31,677 nucleotides of DNA from an uncultured Lachnospiraceae bacterium (GCA_949076555.1 CARUOB010000027.1:1-31677); one strand, 5' to 3'; positions 16,298-24,493 are shown, counted from the first letter of the stretch. The notes: a model not told the origin generated them from the sequence alone. A program made the numbers and translations.

Positions 16298-17224
16298 ATG
16301 AACAGGCAGTCATCCGTTTTCAAAGAAATCCGCACCCACGGCACGCAGTCGTTTCCCTGCGCCGCATACCGCACCCACTCTTCTGGTCGGGGCACGCTCG
16401 TCAAGCACCACTGGCACGAGGAGGCGGAGATTCTGTACTTTTCCGGCGGAAAATTTCGTCTGGAAATCAATATGGAATCTTTTCCCGCACATGCGGAATG
16501 TTTCTATTTCATCAACCCCGGCGAGCTGCACAGCATCATCACCGAAAGCTCTGACAATCACTGGGAAGACGCCGTGGTTTTCTCCCCGGATATCCTTCGC
16601 TTCGATTCCTGTGACGGCGCGCAGATTCAACTGGTGAATCCGATCCGGAACGGCAATCTTCTTTTTCCGCGCTGTATCACGCCAAGACATCCCGCGTTCG
16701 CGCCGCTCAGAAACGCCTTTCTGGACATTATGCACGCTTTCGGCCGGATGGCGGCGGACCCGGTTTCCGACAGCACACTGGTCACGGACGACTTAACCAG
16801 TCAATTATACATTAAGTCTTCTCTCCTCTATATACTCGCCACCCTCTCCTCCCACAGGCTTCTTTCGCCCACGGAGAAAAACTTCGACAAGCGGGTGGAA
16901 AGCGTCAAAACGTCCCTCACCTATATCAGGGAACATTACAGGGACAAAATATATATATCCGATCTGGCCGGGCAGGTAAATCTAAATGAACAATATTTCT
17001 GCCGGCTGTTTAAAAAGGCAGTCGGCTGTTCCGCCATCGCATATATCAACGAATACCGCATCAAACAGGCCAGACGGCTGTTGGAGGAAACGGAACTGCC
17101 TGTGACGGAAATCTGTCTGGAATGCGGTTACAACAATCTCGGAAATTTTCTGCGGGAATTTCGCAGGCACACGGGAACCACTCCTTTGCAGTATCGAAAA
17201 CACCAAGGCACGGTAGAGTCATAA
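16298..17224 (+). CDS. AraC-family transcriptional regulator
   Basis: 308 residues. Start at 16298 (MNRQSSVFKE) behind AAGGAG with 7-nt spacing; the open frame upstream is not supported. The N-terminal cupin-like sensor (HHWHEEAEILYFSGGKFRL, then FINPGELHSI) is of the sugar-responsive type. The C-terminal ~100 residues hold two helix-turn-helix units (ISDLAGQVNLNEQYFCRLFK; TEICLECGYNNLGNFLREF) ending in the usual GTTPLQYRK. It lies 94 bp before two alpha-glucosidases on the same strand and is the likely activator of that pair. The 179-bp gap before it contains only GC-rich inverted repeats. Confidence 0.93.
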   Translation: MNRQSSVFKEIRTHGTQSFPCAAYRTHSSGRGTLVKHHWHEEAEILYFSGGKFRLEINMESFPAHAECFYFINPGELHSIITESSDNHWEDAVVFSPDILRFDSCDGAQIQLVNPIRNGNLLFPRCITPRHPAFAPLRNAFLDIMHAFGRMAADPVSDSTLVTDDLTSQLYIKSSLLYILATLSSHRLLSPTEKNFDKRVESVKTSLTYIREHYRDKIYISDLAGQVNLNEQYFCRLFKKAVGCSAIAYINEYRIKQARRLLEETELPVTEICLECGYNNLGNFLREFRRHTGTTPLQYRKHQGTVES

Positions 17225-17248
17225 TAGTGTAGTTTTTAATCATATAAT
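17221..17248 (+). promoter_or_regulatory. Putative activator-dependent promoter of the GH13 pair
   Basis: TATAAT at 17243-17248 with only a poor -35 (CATAAT, 17 bp upstream). A weak -35 next to an AraC-type gene suggests activation is needed. It overlaps the 3' end of the regulator gene; the AGGAGG site for the first glucosidase lies at about 17306-17311. Confidence 0.4.
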
Positions 17249-17318
17249 CGTAAGACAGCCGCCATATAAATCATTAAAATGTATCTTAATAACACAAAAT
17301 CTCTCAGGAGGCACGATT

Positions 17319-18983
17319 ATGATAAAAAAATGGTGGCACGATAAAGTAGCATATCAAATTTATCCGAAAAGTTTTTATGATTCCAACGGCGACGGCATCG
17401 GGGATATTCCCGGCATAATCAGCAAATTGGATTATCTCAGGGATCTGGGAGTGGATATCCTCTGGCTTTCTCCCTGCTACCGCTCTCCTCTGGCCGATCA
17501 GGGCTATGATATCTCCGACTACTACAGCATTGATCCCCGCTTCGGCACCATGGCGGACATGGAGCGCCTGATCGCAGAGGCGAAAAAACGCGATATGTAC
17601 ATACTCATGGATCTGGTGGTCAACCACTGCTCCGACGAGCATGAATGGTTCCGCAAAGCCTGTGAAGATCCCGACGGAAAGTACGGCCGCTTTTTCTATC
17701 TGCGTGACAAGAAGGAGGGGGAACTTCCGACCAACTGGCGTTCCTACTTCGGCGGCACTGTCTGGGAAGATCTGCCGGGCACAGACAAACAGTACCTTCA
17801 TGTCTTCCACAAAAAACAGCCCGATCTGAACTGGGAAAACCCTGAACTGCGGGAAGAGGTCTATAAAAACATCAACTGGTGGCTGGACAAAGGACTCGGC
17901 GGCTTCCGCATCGACGCCATTATCAACATCAAAAAAGCCCTGCCTTTTCGCAGTTATCCCACGGACAGGGACGACGGCCTGTGCAGTATAGATGCCATGC
18001 TGGAAGAGGCGTCCGGCATCGGCGCCTTCTTGAGCGAGCTGCGCGACCGCACTTTCAAAAAATACGACGCCTTTTCCGTGGGGGAAGTGTTTCACGAGAA
18101 GCCCGGAGAACTGCCTGATTTCATCGGAGACAACGGCTACTTCTCCAGCATGTTCGACTTCAACGAGGCAATTTTCGGCCACAGTGAAAAGGGCTGGTAC
18201 GACGCCTCACCGATCACGCCGGACGACTATAAAAACTGCTGCTTTGCCGCTCAGGAAAAGACCGGAAAGATCGGCTTTCTCTCCAATATCATAGAGAACC
18301 ACGACGGCCCCCGCGGCGTCAGCCGATACATACCGGAGAGCGACTGCTGTGACAGGAGCAAAAAGATGCTTGCCGCACTGAATTTCATGCTGCGGGGCAT
18401 CCCCTTTATCTATCAGGGACAGGAGCTTGGCATGGAAAATCTGCCCTTCTCGTCCATCGACGAGGTGGACGACATCTCCTCCCGGGACGAATATCAGGTG
18501 GCTTTGCATGCGGGTCTTTCCGAAGCGGAAGCGTTAAGGGCGGTAGCCGCACACAGCCGGGACAACGCGCGCACGCCCATGCAGTGGTCCGGTCAGGCAA
18601 ACGCCGGATTTACCGACGGCACGCCCTGGTTAAAGGTGAATCCCAATTATACCAGCATCAACGCGGCGGCGCAGATTGGGGACGAAGATTCCGTGTACGC
18701 CTTTTATAAGAAACTGATCGCGCTTCGCAAAAACCCCGTCTACAGGGAGACCGTCGTTTACGGTACTCTGGAGCCGATATGGCGGGAGCGGCACAATCTG
18801 ATGGCGTATTACCGGAAGGGAGAACGGACCCTGTTGGTAGTCGGGAATTTCCAGAAAGATACGCAGGAAATTACGCTCCCCGCGCCGTATAAAAAGGTAC
18901 TTTTAAACAATGATAAGAATATCGTGGAACATGACGAAACGATTACCCTGCAGGGGTATCAGGTTTTGATTCTGGAAATGTGA
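17319..18983 (+). CDS. GH13 alpha-glucosidase, probable alpha-1,4 type
   Basis: Cytoplasmic retaining exo-alpha-glucosidase of the oligo-1,6-glucosidase/maltase subfamily, 554 residues. Catalytic residues read as D199 (GGFRIDAI), E256 (FSVGEVF) and D329 (ENHDGPR), with region I DLVVNH and the QPDLNW segment present. The calcium-site motif DSNGDGIGD is present near the N-terminus. The residue after the nucleophile is Ala instead of the Val usual for alpha-1,6 enzymes, which in this subfamily points to alpha-1,4 preference (maltose, maltodextrins or sucrose). No signal peptide. It is followed 11 nt later by a paralogue. The sequence cannot exclude sucrase or trehalose-phosphate hydrolase activity. 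Confidence 0.9.
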   Translation: MIKKWWHDKVAYQIYPKSFYDSNGDGIGDIPGIISKLDYLRDLGVDILWLSPCYRSPLADQGYDISDYYSIDPRFGTMADMERLIAEAKKRDMYILMDLVVNHCSDEHEWFRKACEDPDGKYGRFFYLRDKKEGELPTNWRSYFGGTVWEDLPGTDKQYLHVFHKKQPDLNWENPELREEVYKNINWWLDKGLGGFRIDAIINIKKALPFRSYPTDRDDGLCSIDAMLEEASGIGAFLSELRDRTFKKYDAFSVGEVFHEKPGELPDFIGDNGYFSSMFDFNEAIFGHSEKGWYDASPITPDDYKNCCFAAQEKTGKIGFLSNIIENHDGPRGVSRYIPESDCCDRSKKMLAALNFMLRGIPFIYQGQELGMENLPFSSIDEVDDISSRDEYQVALHAGLSEAEALRAVAAHSRDNARTPMQWSGQANAGFTDGTPWLKVNPNYTSINAAAQIGDEDSVYAFYKKLIALRKNPVYRETVVYGTLEPIWRERHNLMAYYRKGERTLLVVGNFQKDTQEITLPAPYKKVLLNNDKNIVEHDETITLQGYQVLILEM

Positions 18984-18994
18984 AGGAGGCAGCT

Positions 18995-20665
18995 ATGAAA
19001 AAAACATGGTGGAAAGAAGCGGTGATTTATCAAATATATCCGCGCAGTTTTATGGACAGCAACGGGGACGGCATCGGTGATCTGCAGGGCATTATCAGCC
19101 GGTTGGATTACCTCAAATATCTGGGGATAGACGTGATCTGGCTCTCCCCGGTCTACAAGTCCCCCAACGACGACAACGGCTACGATATCAGCGATTATCA
19201 GGATATCATGGAAGAGTTCGGCACCATGGCCGACTTCGACGAACTGCTGAAAGCCGCCCACGACAGAGGGCTTAAGATCGTCATGGATCTGGTGGTAAAT
19301 CACACCTCCGACGAGCACAAATGGTTTGTGGAAAGTCAAAAATCCGTCGATAACGAATACCGCGATTACTACATCTGGCGCAAAGGAAAAGATGCCGCAA
19401 CGCCTCCCAACAACTGGGGTTCCTGTTTCGGCGGCCCGGCATGGCAGTATGACGAAAAAACGGATATGTATTATCTGCACCTGTTTTCTAAAAAGCAGCC
19501 TGACCTGAACTGGGATAATCCGAACGTGCGCCGTGAAGTATTCGATATGATGACATGGTGGTGCGACAAGGGCATCGACGGCTTCCGCATGGATGTGATC
19601 AGCATGATCTCCAAGACAGCGCAAATGCTGGACGGCGAAGTGCACGGTATGTACGGTGATTTCGGACCCTACTGTGTCCACGGACCCAATGTACACAACT
19701 ATTTGCGGGAGATGAACGAGAAGGTATTGTCCCGATACGATATCATGACGGTCGGTGAAACCGCCGGTGTGACCACGGAACTGGCAAAACAGTACGCGGG
19801 AGAGCACACCAACGAGTTAAATATGGTGTTCCAGTTTGAACATGTGGAGAGCGACGGCAAATACGGCAAATGGACGGACGAGAAAATGCCCCTCACCACC
19901 CTGAAAGAAATTTTGTCCCGCTGGCAGACCGACTTGTACGACCAGGCATGGAACAGCCTGTTCTGGGACAATCACGACCAGCCCCGCGCCGTCTCCCGAT
20001 TCGGTGACGACCGCCCTATGTATCGGGAAGTATCCGCAAAAATGCTTGCCACATGCCTGCACATGCTGCAGGGCACGCCCTACATTTATCAGGGAGAAGA
20101 GCTTGGCATGACCAACTATCCTTTCAAAAGCCCAGAGGATTTCCGCGATATCGAGAGCATCAACGCTTACCGGGAATGGTGTGAAGGCGGCGCGTTATCG
20201 CACGAAGTCTTCTGGCCCTGCATCACCTTTAAGAGCCGCGACAACGCCCGCACGCCGATACAGTGGGACGACTCCCCGCAGGCAGGCTTTACCACGGGTA
20301 CGCCTTGGATTGCCGTCAATCCCAACTACAGGGATATCAACGCCAAGGCCGAGACGGCCGACCCGAATTCCGTCTTTCATTATTACAAAAAGCTGATCGC
20401 ACTCCGGAAATCCTATCCCGTGATCGTGTACGGCAAATACGAGCCTTTGCTTTCGGAAAGCGAGGAACTGTTCGTCTATACCAGAACGCTGGAACAGGAA
20501 AAACTTTTGGTCGTGTGCAGTTTCCGTGACCACGAGACGCATTTTTTGATTCCCGACGGGTTCGCCGGGGCGGACTGCCTGATTTCCAACCGGAACCGGA
20601 CCTATGCCGACGCTGCGGTCACGCTGGCGCCTTACGAGGCGTTCGTGCTCTATGTCAACGCGTAA
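18995..20665 (+). CDS. GH13 oligo-1,6-glucosidase (isomaltase type)
   Basis: 556 residues. AAGGAGG overlaps the stop codon of the preceding gene and is 5 nt before this ATG; the GTG at 18980 is less likely. Catalytic residues D200 (DGFRMDVI), E255 (TVGETAG) and D328 (DNHDQPR) are almost at the positions of the well-known Bacillus cereus oligo-1,6-glucosidase. Val follows the nucleophile, the signature linked to alpha-1,6 specificity. No signal peptide, so it should act on imported isomaltose, panose or isomalto-oligosaccharides. Translationally close to and probably co-regulated with the first glucosidase by the AraC-type protein. Confidence 0.93.
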   Translation: MKKTWWKEAVIYQIYPRSFMDSNGDGIGDLQGIISRLDYLKYLGIDVIWLSPVYKSPNDDNGYDISDYQDIMEEFGTMADFDELLKAAHDRGLKIVMDLVVNHTSDEHKWFVESQKSVDNEYRDYYIWRKGKDAATPPNNWGSCFGGPAWQYDEKTDMYYLHLFSKKQPDLNWDNPNVRREVFDMMTWWCDKGIDGFRMDVISMISKTAQMLDGEVHGMYGDFGPYCVHGPNVHNYLREMNEKVLSRYDIMTVGETAGVTTELAKQYAGEHTNELNMVFQFEHVESDGKYGKWTDEKMPLTTLKEILSRWQTDLYDQAWNSLFWDNHDQPRAVSRFGDDRPMYREVSAKMLATCLHMLQGTPYIYQGEELGMTNYPFKSPEDFRDIESINAYREWCEGGALSHEVFWPCITFKSRDNARTPIQWDDSPQAGFTTGTPWIAVNPNYRDINAKAETADPNSVFHYYKKLIALRKSYPVIVYGKYEPLLSESEELFVYTRTLEQEKLLVVCSFRDHETHFLIPDGFAGADCLISNRNRTYADAAVTLAPYEAFVLYVNA

Positions 20666-20767
20666 ACACATGGTTCCTTTCCACTCGCTCGACTGTCCGA
20701 AAAAGAGTGCGTATCTTGATTGGGTCAGGCGAACGAACGACAGGCTTCACCATATCATACCAACGGG

Positions 20768-20796
20768 AAAGACGTTGCCGAATACGCAACGTCTTT
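20768..20796. terminator. Bidirectional terminator between glucosidase and carboxyltransferase genes
   Basis: Perfect 11-bp stem AAAGACGTTGC/GCAACGTCTTT with a 7-nt loop. The stem ends in TTT on the plus strand, followed by CTTG, and in TTT on the minus strand. It lies between two convergent genes and can serve both. Confidence 0.75.
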
Positions 20797-20827
20797 CTTG
20801 ATCACAGCAATATAACATCCGATTTAA

Positions 20828-22444
20828 TTACAGCGGAATGTTCCCGTGCTTCTTCTTCGGGTTCTCCGTCTGTTTATTTTTAAGCCCCCGCAGCGCCTTC
20901 AACAGCGCGTTTCTCGTCTCCTCGGGCTTGATCACCTCGTTGACATAGCCTCTGGACGCCGCCACATAGGGATTTAAGAATCTGTCCTCATACTCTTTCT
21001 TGCACTGGGCACGCATGGCCTCGGGATCGGCCGCCGCCTTGATCTTTCTCTTGAAAGCGATGTTGACCGCGCCGTCCGCCCCCATCACGGCGATCTCTGC
21101 AATGGGCCATGCGTACACGATATCGGCCCCCATCTCCTTGGAGTTCATGGCGATATAAGCGCCGCCGTAAGCCTTTCTCATAATCAGCGAAATCTTCGGC
21201 ACGGTGGCCTCCGAGTACGCGTAGAGTATCTTCGCGCCGTGGCGGATGATGCCGTTGTGCTCCTGCGCCGTGCCCGGCAGGAACGCGGGCACATCGATCA
21301 GTGTGATGAGCGGTATATTAAAGCAGTCGCAGAAACGGATAAACCGCGCTATTTTGTCGGACGCATGGTAGTCGAGAGAACCGCCCATGGAGTTCGGCTG
21401 GTTCGCCACGATACCGACAACCTTACCTTCCATCCGGCACCACCCCACCACCGCGTTGGTGGCGAACTCCCTCTGCACCTCGAAGAAACTGCCCTCGTCC
21501 ACGATACAGTCGATCACTTCCTTCACGTCATAGGCATGGCGGGAATTATCCGGCACAATATCTTTGATCTTGGCCGCCTTCGCTTTCAGGATATTGTCCT
21601 GTCTCGCGCTCTCGCCTCTGCCAAACACTCTCCCCACTCTTGAGGGGATGCTCTGTCTCTCCGGCGTGTTCACCACGGGAGGCTTCTCCATCCAGTTGCT
21701 CGGCAGATAGGACAGGAGCTTGCGCACGCCCATCAGACACTCGTTTTCGGTGTCGTAAGTAAAGTGGGACACGCCGCTCTTCTTCGCATGCACCTGTGCG
21801 CCGCCCAGCTCTTCCACCGAGACTTCCTCGTTGATCACCGTCTTGACCACGTTTGGCCCGGTGATAAACATTTTCGAAATATCCTTCACCATAAAGATAA
21901 AGTCACAGATGGCAGGCGCATAGCAGGCGCCGCCGGAGCATGGTCCGAGAATCACCGCGATCTGCGGGATCACGCCGGACGCTTTCGTATGCCGCAGAAA
22001 CATGCCGCTGTAACCGCTCAGAGAGGAAATGCCCTCCTCAATCCTCGCGCCGCCGCTGTCGTTAATGCAGATCAGGGGCGCTTTCATCACCATCGCCATA
22101 TCCTGAATCCGGCATATCTTAAAGGAGTGGTACTCACCGAGCGTACCGCCGATCACCGTAAAATCCTCGCTTGCCACAAACACCTGTCTGCCGTCGATCT
22201 CACCGTAGCCCGTCACCACGCCGTCGCCGGGCACACGTCTTTTATCCAGATCAAAATCGTCGATACGGGACTCCAGGAAGCCGTCCACCTCCACAAAGGT
22301 GCCGGGATCAAGCAGCATCTCAATCCGCTCTCTGGCCGTCAGTTTTCCGTTCGCATGCTGCTTGTCGATCTTGCTCTGGCCGCCGCCGAGCAACGCTCTC
22401 TCTCTTCTCCTGTCCAGTTCTCTGTTTGCCTCATTCCAATTCAT
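20828..22444 (-). CDS. Biotin-dependent acyl-CoA carboxyltransferase (propionyl/methylmalonyl-CoA type)
   Basis: 538 residues with two crotonase-like halves. The N-terminal half shows GKLTARERIEMLLDPGTFVE, DFTVIGGTLGE, ICINDSGGARIEEGI and GPCSGGACYAPAICDF. The C-terminal half shows GIVANQPNSMGGSLD, LIDVPAFLPGTAQEHNGIIRHGAK, MRKAYGGAYIAMNSK and AEIAVMGADGAVNI. This is the family of PccB, methylmalonyl-CoA decarboxylase alpha (MmdA) and related subunits; it moves CO2 between biotin and propionyl-CoA or a similar acyl-CoA. No biotin carrier, biotin carboxylase or membrane decarboxylase subunit is adjacent, so partners must be elsewhere. GGAGG is 6 nt before the ATG. The leader contains a large structured repeat and the promoter carries an inverted repeat. 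Confidence 0.92.
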   Translation of the reverse strand: MNWNEANRELDRRRERALLGGGQSKIDKQHANGKLTARERIEMLLDPGTFVEVDGFLESRIDDFDLDKRRVPGDGVVTGYGEIDGRQVFVASEDFTVIGGTLGEYHSFKICRIQDMAMVMKAPLICINDSGGARIEEGISSLSGYSGMFLRHTKASGVIPQIAVILGPCSGGACYAPAICDFIFMVKDISKMFITGPNVVKTVINEEVSVEELGGAQVHAKKSGVSHFTYDTENECLMGVRKLLSYLPSNWMEKPPVVNTPERQSIPSRVGRVFGRGESARQDNILKAKAAKIKDIVPDNSRHAYDVKEVIDCIVDEGSFFEVQREFATNAVVGWCRMEGKVVGIVANQPNSMGGSLDYHASDKIARFIRFCDCFNIPLITLIDVPAFLPGTAQEHNGIIRHGAKILYAYSEATVPKISLIMRKAYGGAYIAMNSKEMGADIVYAWPIAEIAVMGADGAVNIAFKRKIKAAADPEAMRAQCKKEYEDRFLNPYVAASRGYVNEVIKPEETRNALLKALRGLKNKQTENPKKKHGNIPL

Positions 22445-22464
22445 AGGGCGCCTCCATAAAAATT

Positions 22465-22585
22465 CGGATCAGCCGACTCGAAATGCTTCGCATTTCTCGT
22501 TCGCTTCGCTCGCCATAAGGTCTCGTGCACTGTCGCTCATGCAAGCATGGCGACGCACCCGATCCCTTCTGTCTCTGCTGATCTG
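22465..22585. repeat. Large multi-hairpin element, family 1 copy A
   Basis: About 120 nt bounded by the pairing ends GATCAGC (22467-22473)/GCTGATC (22577-22583). Inside are an arm with CGAAATG/CATTTCG-type pairing around a TTCG loop (22478-22498), and an arm GTCGC...CATGC AA GCATG...GCGAC closed further by GTGC/GCAC. Copy B at 26862-26983 has the same loops with different but still pairing stems. Here it lies in the 5' leader of the carboxyltransferase gene, ending about 20 nt before its start codon. Confidence 0.8.
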
Positions 22586-22617
22586 AAAATACTTTGATAT
22601 TCAAACTATCAAGGAAT

Positions 22618-22656
22618 ATTATAGGCAGAGCCTTGTTCCTTGTCAAGACTCTGCCT
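22618..22656 (-). promoter_or_regulatory. Consensus promoter overlapped by a 34-bp inverted repeat
   Basis: Minus strand: TTGACA (22641-22646), 17-bp spacer, TATAAT (22618-22623), i.e. perfect consensus. The inverted repeat AGGCAGAG...CTCTGCCT (22623-22630/22649-22656), extended by CTTG/CAAG, covers the -35 box and the spacer. It could be an operator for a repressor of the carboxyltransferase gene, or the glf terminator in the same DNA. A 7-bp hairpin (TTGATA/TATCAA region, 22591-22612) follows at the start of the leader. Confidence 0.75.
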
Positions 22657-22723
22657 GTAAAAATTTGGTTATGATTTTGCAAACAACCAAGACTGATCTG
22701 TTACTCCGGCACAGGCTGCGCGG

Positions 22724-23863
22724 TCAGGCCAGCTCTGTCTGCGCTGCCGCAAGCGCCTGCGCGATCACCTTGTCCATGTCATAATAGCGGTACTGCCCCA
22801 GCCGTCCGCCGAAGATCACATGGGGCTTCGATTTCGCAAGCTCTCTATACTTCTCCATCAGCTTCTCGTTTTTCTCATCGTTGACCGGGTAGTAAGGTTC
22901 CTCCCCTTCCTTCCACAGCGCCGGATATTCTCTGGTAACCACTGTACCGGGCTGTGTGCCGAACTCGAAATGCTTGTGCTCGATCACTCTGGTATAAGGA
23001 ATTTCACGCTCCGTATAATTCACCACCGCATTGCCCTGATAATTATCACAGTCTGGAATCGTCTCTGTCTCAAACCGCAGGGAGCGGTACTCCAGATGGC
23101 CCAGCGCGAAATCGAAAAACTCGTCGATCATTCCCGTATACAGCACCTTATCATAGGTGTTGCCTTCTCTGTCTGTCAGTAAAATGCGCCCGTCCCGCTC
23201 TTCTTCGGTCACAAGCTCCCGGTAGGACACACCCGTCTTCACTTCAATGCCCTCCAGCATTTTCTCTACCATTATGGTATAGCCTCCTACCGGAATCCCC
23301 TGATATCGATCATTAAAATAGTTGTTATCATAGGTAAAGCGAAGCGGCAGCCGTTTGATGATAAAGGCAGGCAGCTCCCTGCAATCCCGTCCCCACTGTT
23401 TCTCGGTGTAGCCTTTTACCAGTTTCTCATAGACATCCCGGCCCACCAGAGAAAGGGCCTGCTCTTCCAGATTTTTCGGCTCTGAAATGTGAAGGTCCGC
23501 GATCTGTTCCGCAATTTTTTCCTTGGCCTCGGCGGGTGTCGACACACCCCACATTTTGCTGAACGTATTCATATTGAAGGGAAGATTGTACAGCTCCTCC
23601 TTATATCTGGCAATGGGCGAATTGATATAATGGTTGAATGTCGCAAATTGGTTTACATAATCCCATATCCTTTTGTCGGAGGTGTGGAATATATGCGCGC
23701 CGTAGCGGTGCACCTGTATGCCTTCCACTTCCTCTGTATAAATATTGCCGGCTATGTGCTGCCTCCTGTCAATCAGGCGCACCCGCCGGCCCTGTCTGTT
23801 CATTTCGCGGGCAAACACAGAGCCGTACAGCCCTGCGCCCACAATCAAATAGTCATAATTCAT
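22724..23863 (-). CDS. glf: UDP-galactopyranose mutase
   Basis: FAD enzyme that interconverts UDP-galactopyranose and UDP-galactofuranose, supplying galactofuranose for cell-surface glycans; 379 residues, normal length. The start MNYDYLIVGAG follows GGAG by 5 nt; six upstream in-frame codons are unlikely. FAD-binding GAGLYGSVFAREM is at the N-terminus, followed by RRQHIAGN and the conserved HRYGAHIFHTSDKRIWDYV region. Downstream are EKQWGRDCRELPAFIIKRLP, FNDRYQGIPVGGY and, near the C-terminus, VIFGGRLGQYRYYDMD. Arginines expected to bind the diphosphate are present. The neighbours are glycosyltransferases on the other side of a small regulator, which fits an envelope-glycan function. Confidence 0.97.
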   Translation of the reverse strand: MNYDYLIVGAGLYGSVFAREMNRQGRRVRLIDRRQHIAGNIYTEEVEGIQVHRYGAHIFHTSDKRIWDYVNQFATFNHYINSPIARYKEELYNLPFNMNTFSKMWGVSTPAEAKEKIAEQIADLHISEPKNLEEQALSLVGRDVYEKLVKGYTEKQWGRDCRELPAFIIKRLPLRFTYDNNYFNDRYQGIPVGGYTIMVEKMLEGIEVKTGVSYRELVTEEERDGRILLTDREGNTYDKVLYTGMIDEFFDFALGHLEYRSLRFETETIPDCDNYQGNAVVNYTEREIPYTRVIEHKHFEFGTQPGTVVTREYPALWKEGEEPYYPVNDEKNEKLMEKYRELAKSKPHVIFGGRLGQYRYYDMDKVIAQALAAAQTELA

Positions 23864-23881
23864 ATAATCTCCAATCCACAT

Positions 23882-23938
23882 GGAGAATGCCTGTCCCCCG
23901 GCATTCTCCTATGCGAAATTCAGCACTTCTTCACATAG
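23882..23938. repeat. Intergenic hairpin repeat, family 2 copy 2
   Basis: Perfect 10-bp stem GGAGAATGCC (23882-23891)/GGCATTCTCC (23900-23909) next to an interrupted stem CTATG...GAA/TTC...CATAG (23909-23938). Core sequence and order match the rpoB-rpoC gap at 2280-2330, in the same orientation relative to the downstream gene. It sits between the XRE gene and glf, about 20 nt before the glf start. Confidence 0.7.
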
Positions 23939-23975
23939 CATCCTCTGCCGCTGCGTTTTAAAAGCGCTTCCCGCA

Positions 23976-24317
23976 TTATTCTTCTGCTGCCTTGTACTTA
24001 TCGAGCTGCGCATAATCCTCCATCAATTCAAGCGCTTTCTTCCGGCCGGTTTTATTCAGCTTCACATAATACTGCATCACGCGGTTTTCCATGATCTTAC
24101 CGCCAAGCAGGCTCTTCTGGTTAATAGGTGAGAAATCCACGGGATTTAGGTTCAGCCTGTCACACATGCGGATCACTGTGCCGTATGCCATACCCTCAAT
24201 ACCCCTGTCGAGCGCGGTAACCAACGTAGAGTACGGTATTTCCATCTCAATCGCAAACTGTCTGACGCTCTTATGCTGCTTTAAAATTTCTGCCTTTAAG
24301 ATTTCTGCCTTTGTCAT
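23976..24317 (-). CDS. Small XRE-type helix-turn-helix regulator
   Basis: 113 residues starting MTKAEILKAEILKQHK behind AAGGAGG with a 6-nt spacer; the open frame six codons upstream is not used. One Cro/CI-like helix-turn-helix at about residues 17-55 (SVRQFAIEMEIPYSTLVTAL, then RMCDRLNLNPVDF). The C-terminal half (about 75-113) is helical and charged, without a recognised domain. A 15-bp tandem duplication near the start codes for KAEIL twice. An inverted repeat just downstream of its -10 box suggests autorepression. It could also control the divergent glycosyltransferase pair. Confidence 0.85.
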   Translation of the reverse strand: MTKAEILKAEILKQHKSVRQFAIEMEIPYSTLVTALDRGIEGMAYGTVIRMCDRLNLNPVDFSPINQKSLLGGKIMENRVMQYYVKLNKTGRKKALELMEDYAQLDKYKAAEE

Positions 24318-24355
24318 AATAGACCTCCTTATCACGTACTATTTTCTTTATGAGA

Positions 24356-24389
24356 AGAGGTCTGCTCCTCTCCGCTTGGAGATAGTATA
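24356..24389 (-). promoter_or_regulatory. Extended -10 promoter and possible operator of the XRE gene
   Basis: Minus-strand TGC-TATACT (-10 at 24384-24389) is an extended -10; the -35 is weak. Downstream, AGAGG/CCTCT (24356-24360/24367-24371) with a 6-nt spacer is a candidate operator. The 279-bp divergent region 24318-24596 contains no gene. Confidence 0.45.
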
Positions 24390-24468
24390 GCATATTTCTG
24401 CCAAAAAAGGAACCACCTACCGCTTTCGCCAAACGGAATATCGTGATGTTTATCAGCTTTCCGCCTTC

Positions 24469-24493
24469 CTTTTTGTACTTTTTGTACAAAAAG
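24469..24493. repeat. Perfect 10-bp inverted repeat in the divergent regulator/glycosyltransferase region
   Basis: CTTTTTGTAC (24469-24478) and GTACAAAAAG (24484-24493) around a TTTTT centre. It is 38 bp upstream of the -35 of the first glycosyltransferase. It could be a protein-binding site; it is not placed as a terminator of any visible gene. Confidence 0.5.

Noticed and set aside
17304..19807. Minus-strand frames of about 290 codons opposite the two GH13 genes
   Set aside because: Both paralogues give a similar antisense frame because their coding strands are similar; no ribosome binding site or domain is seen.
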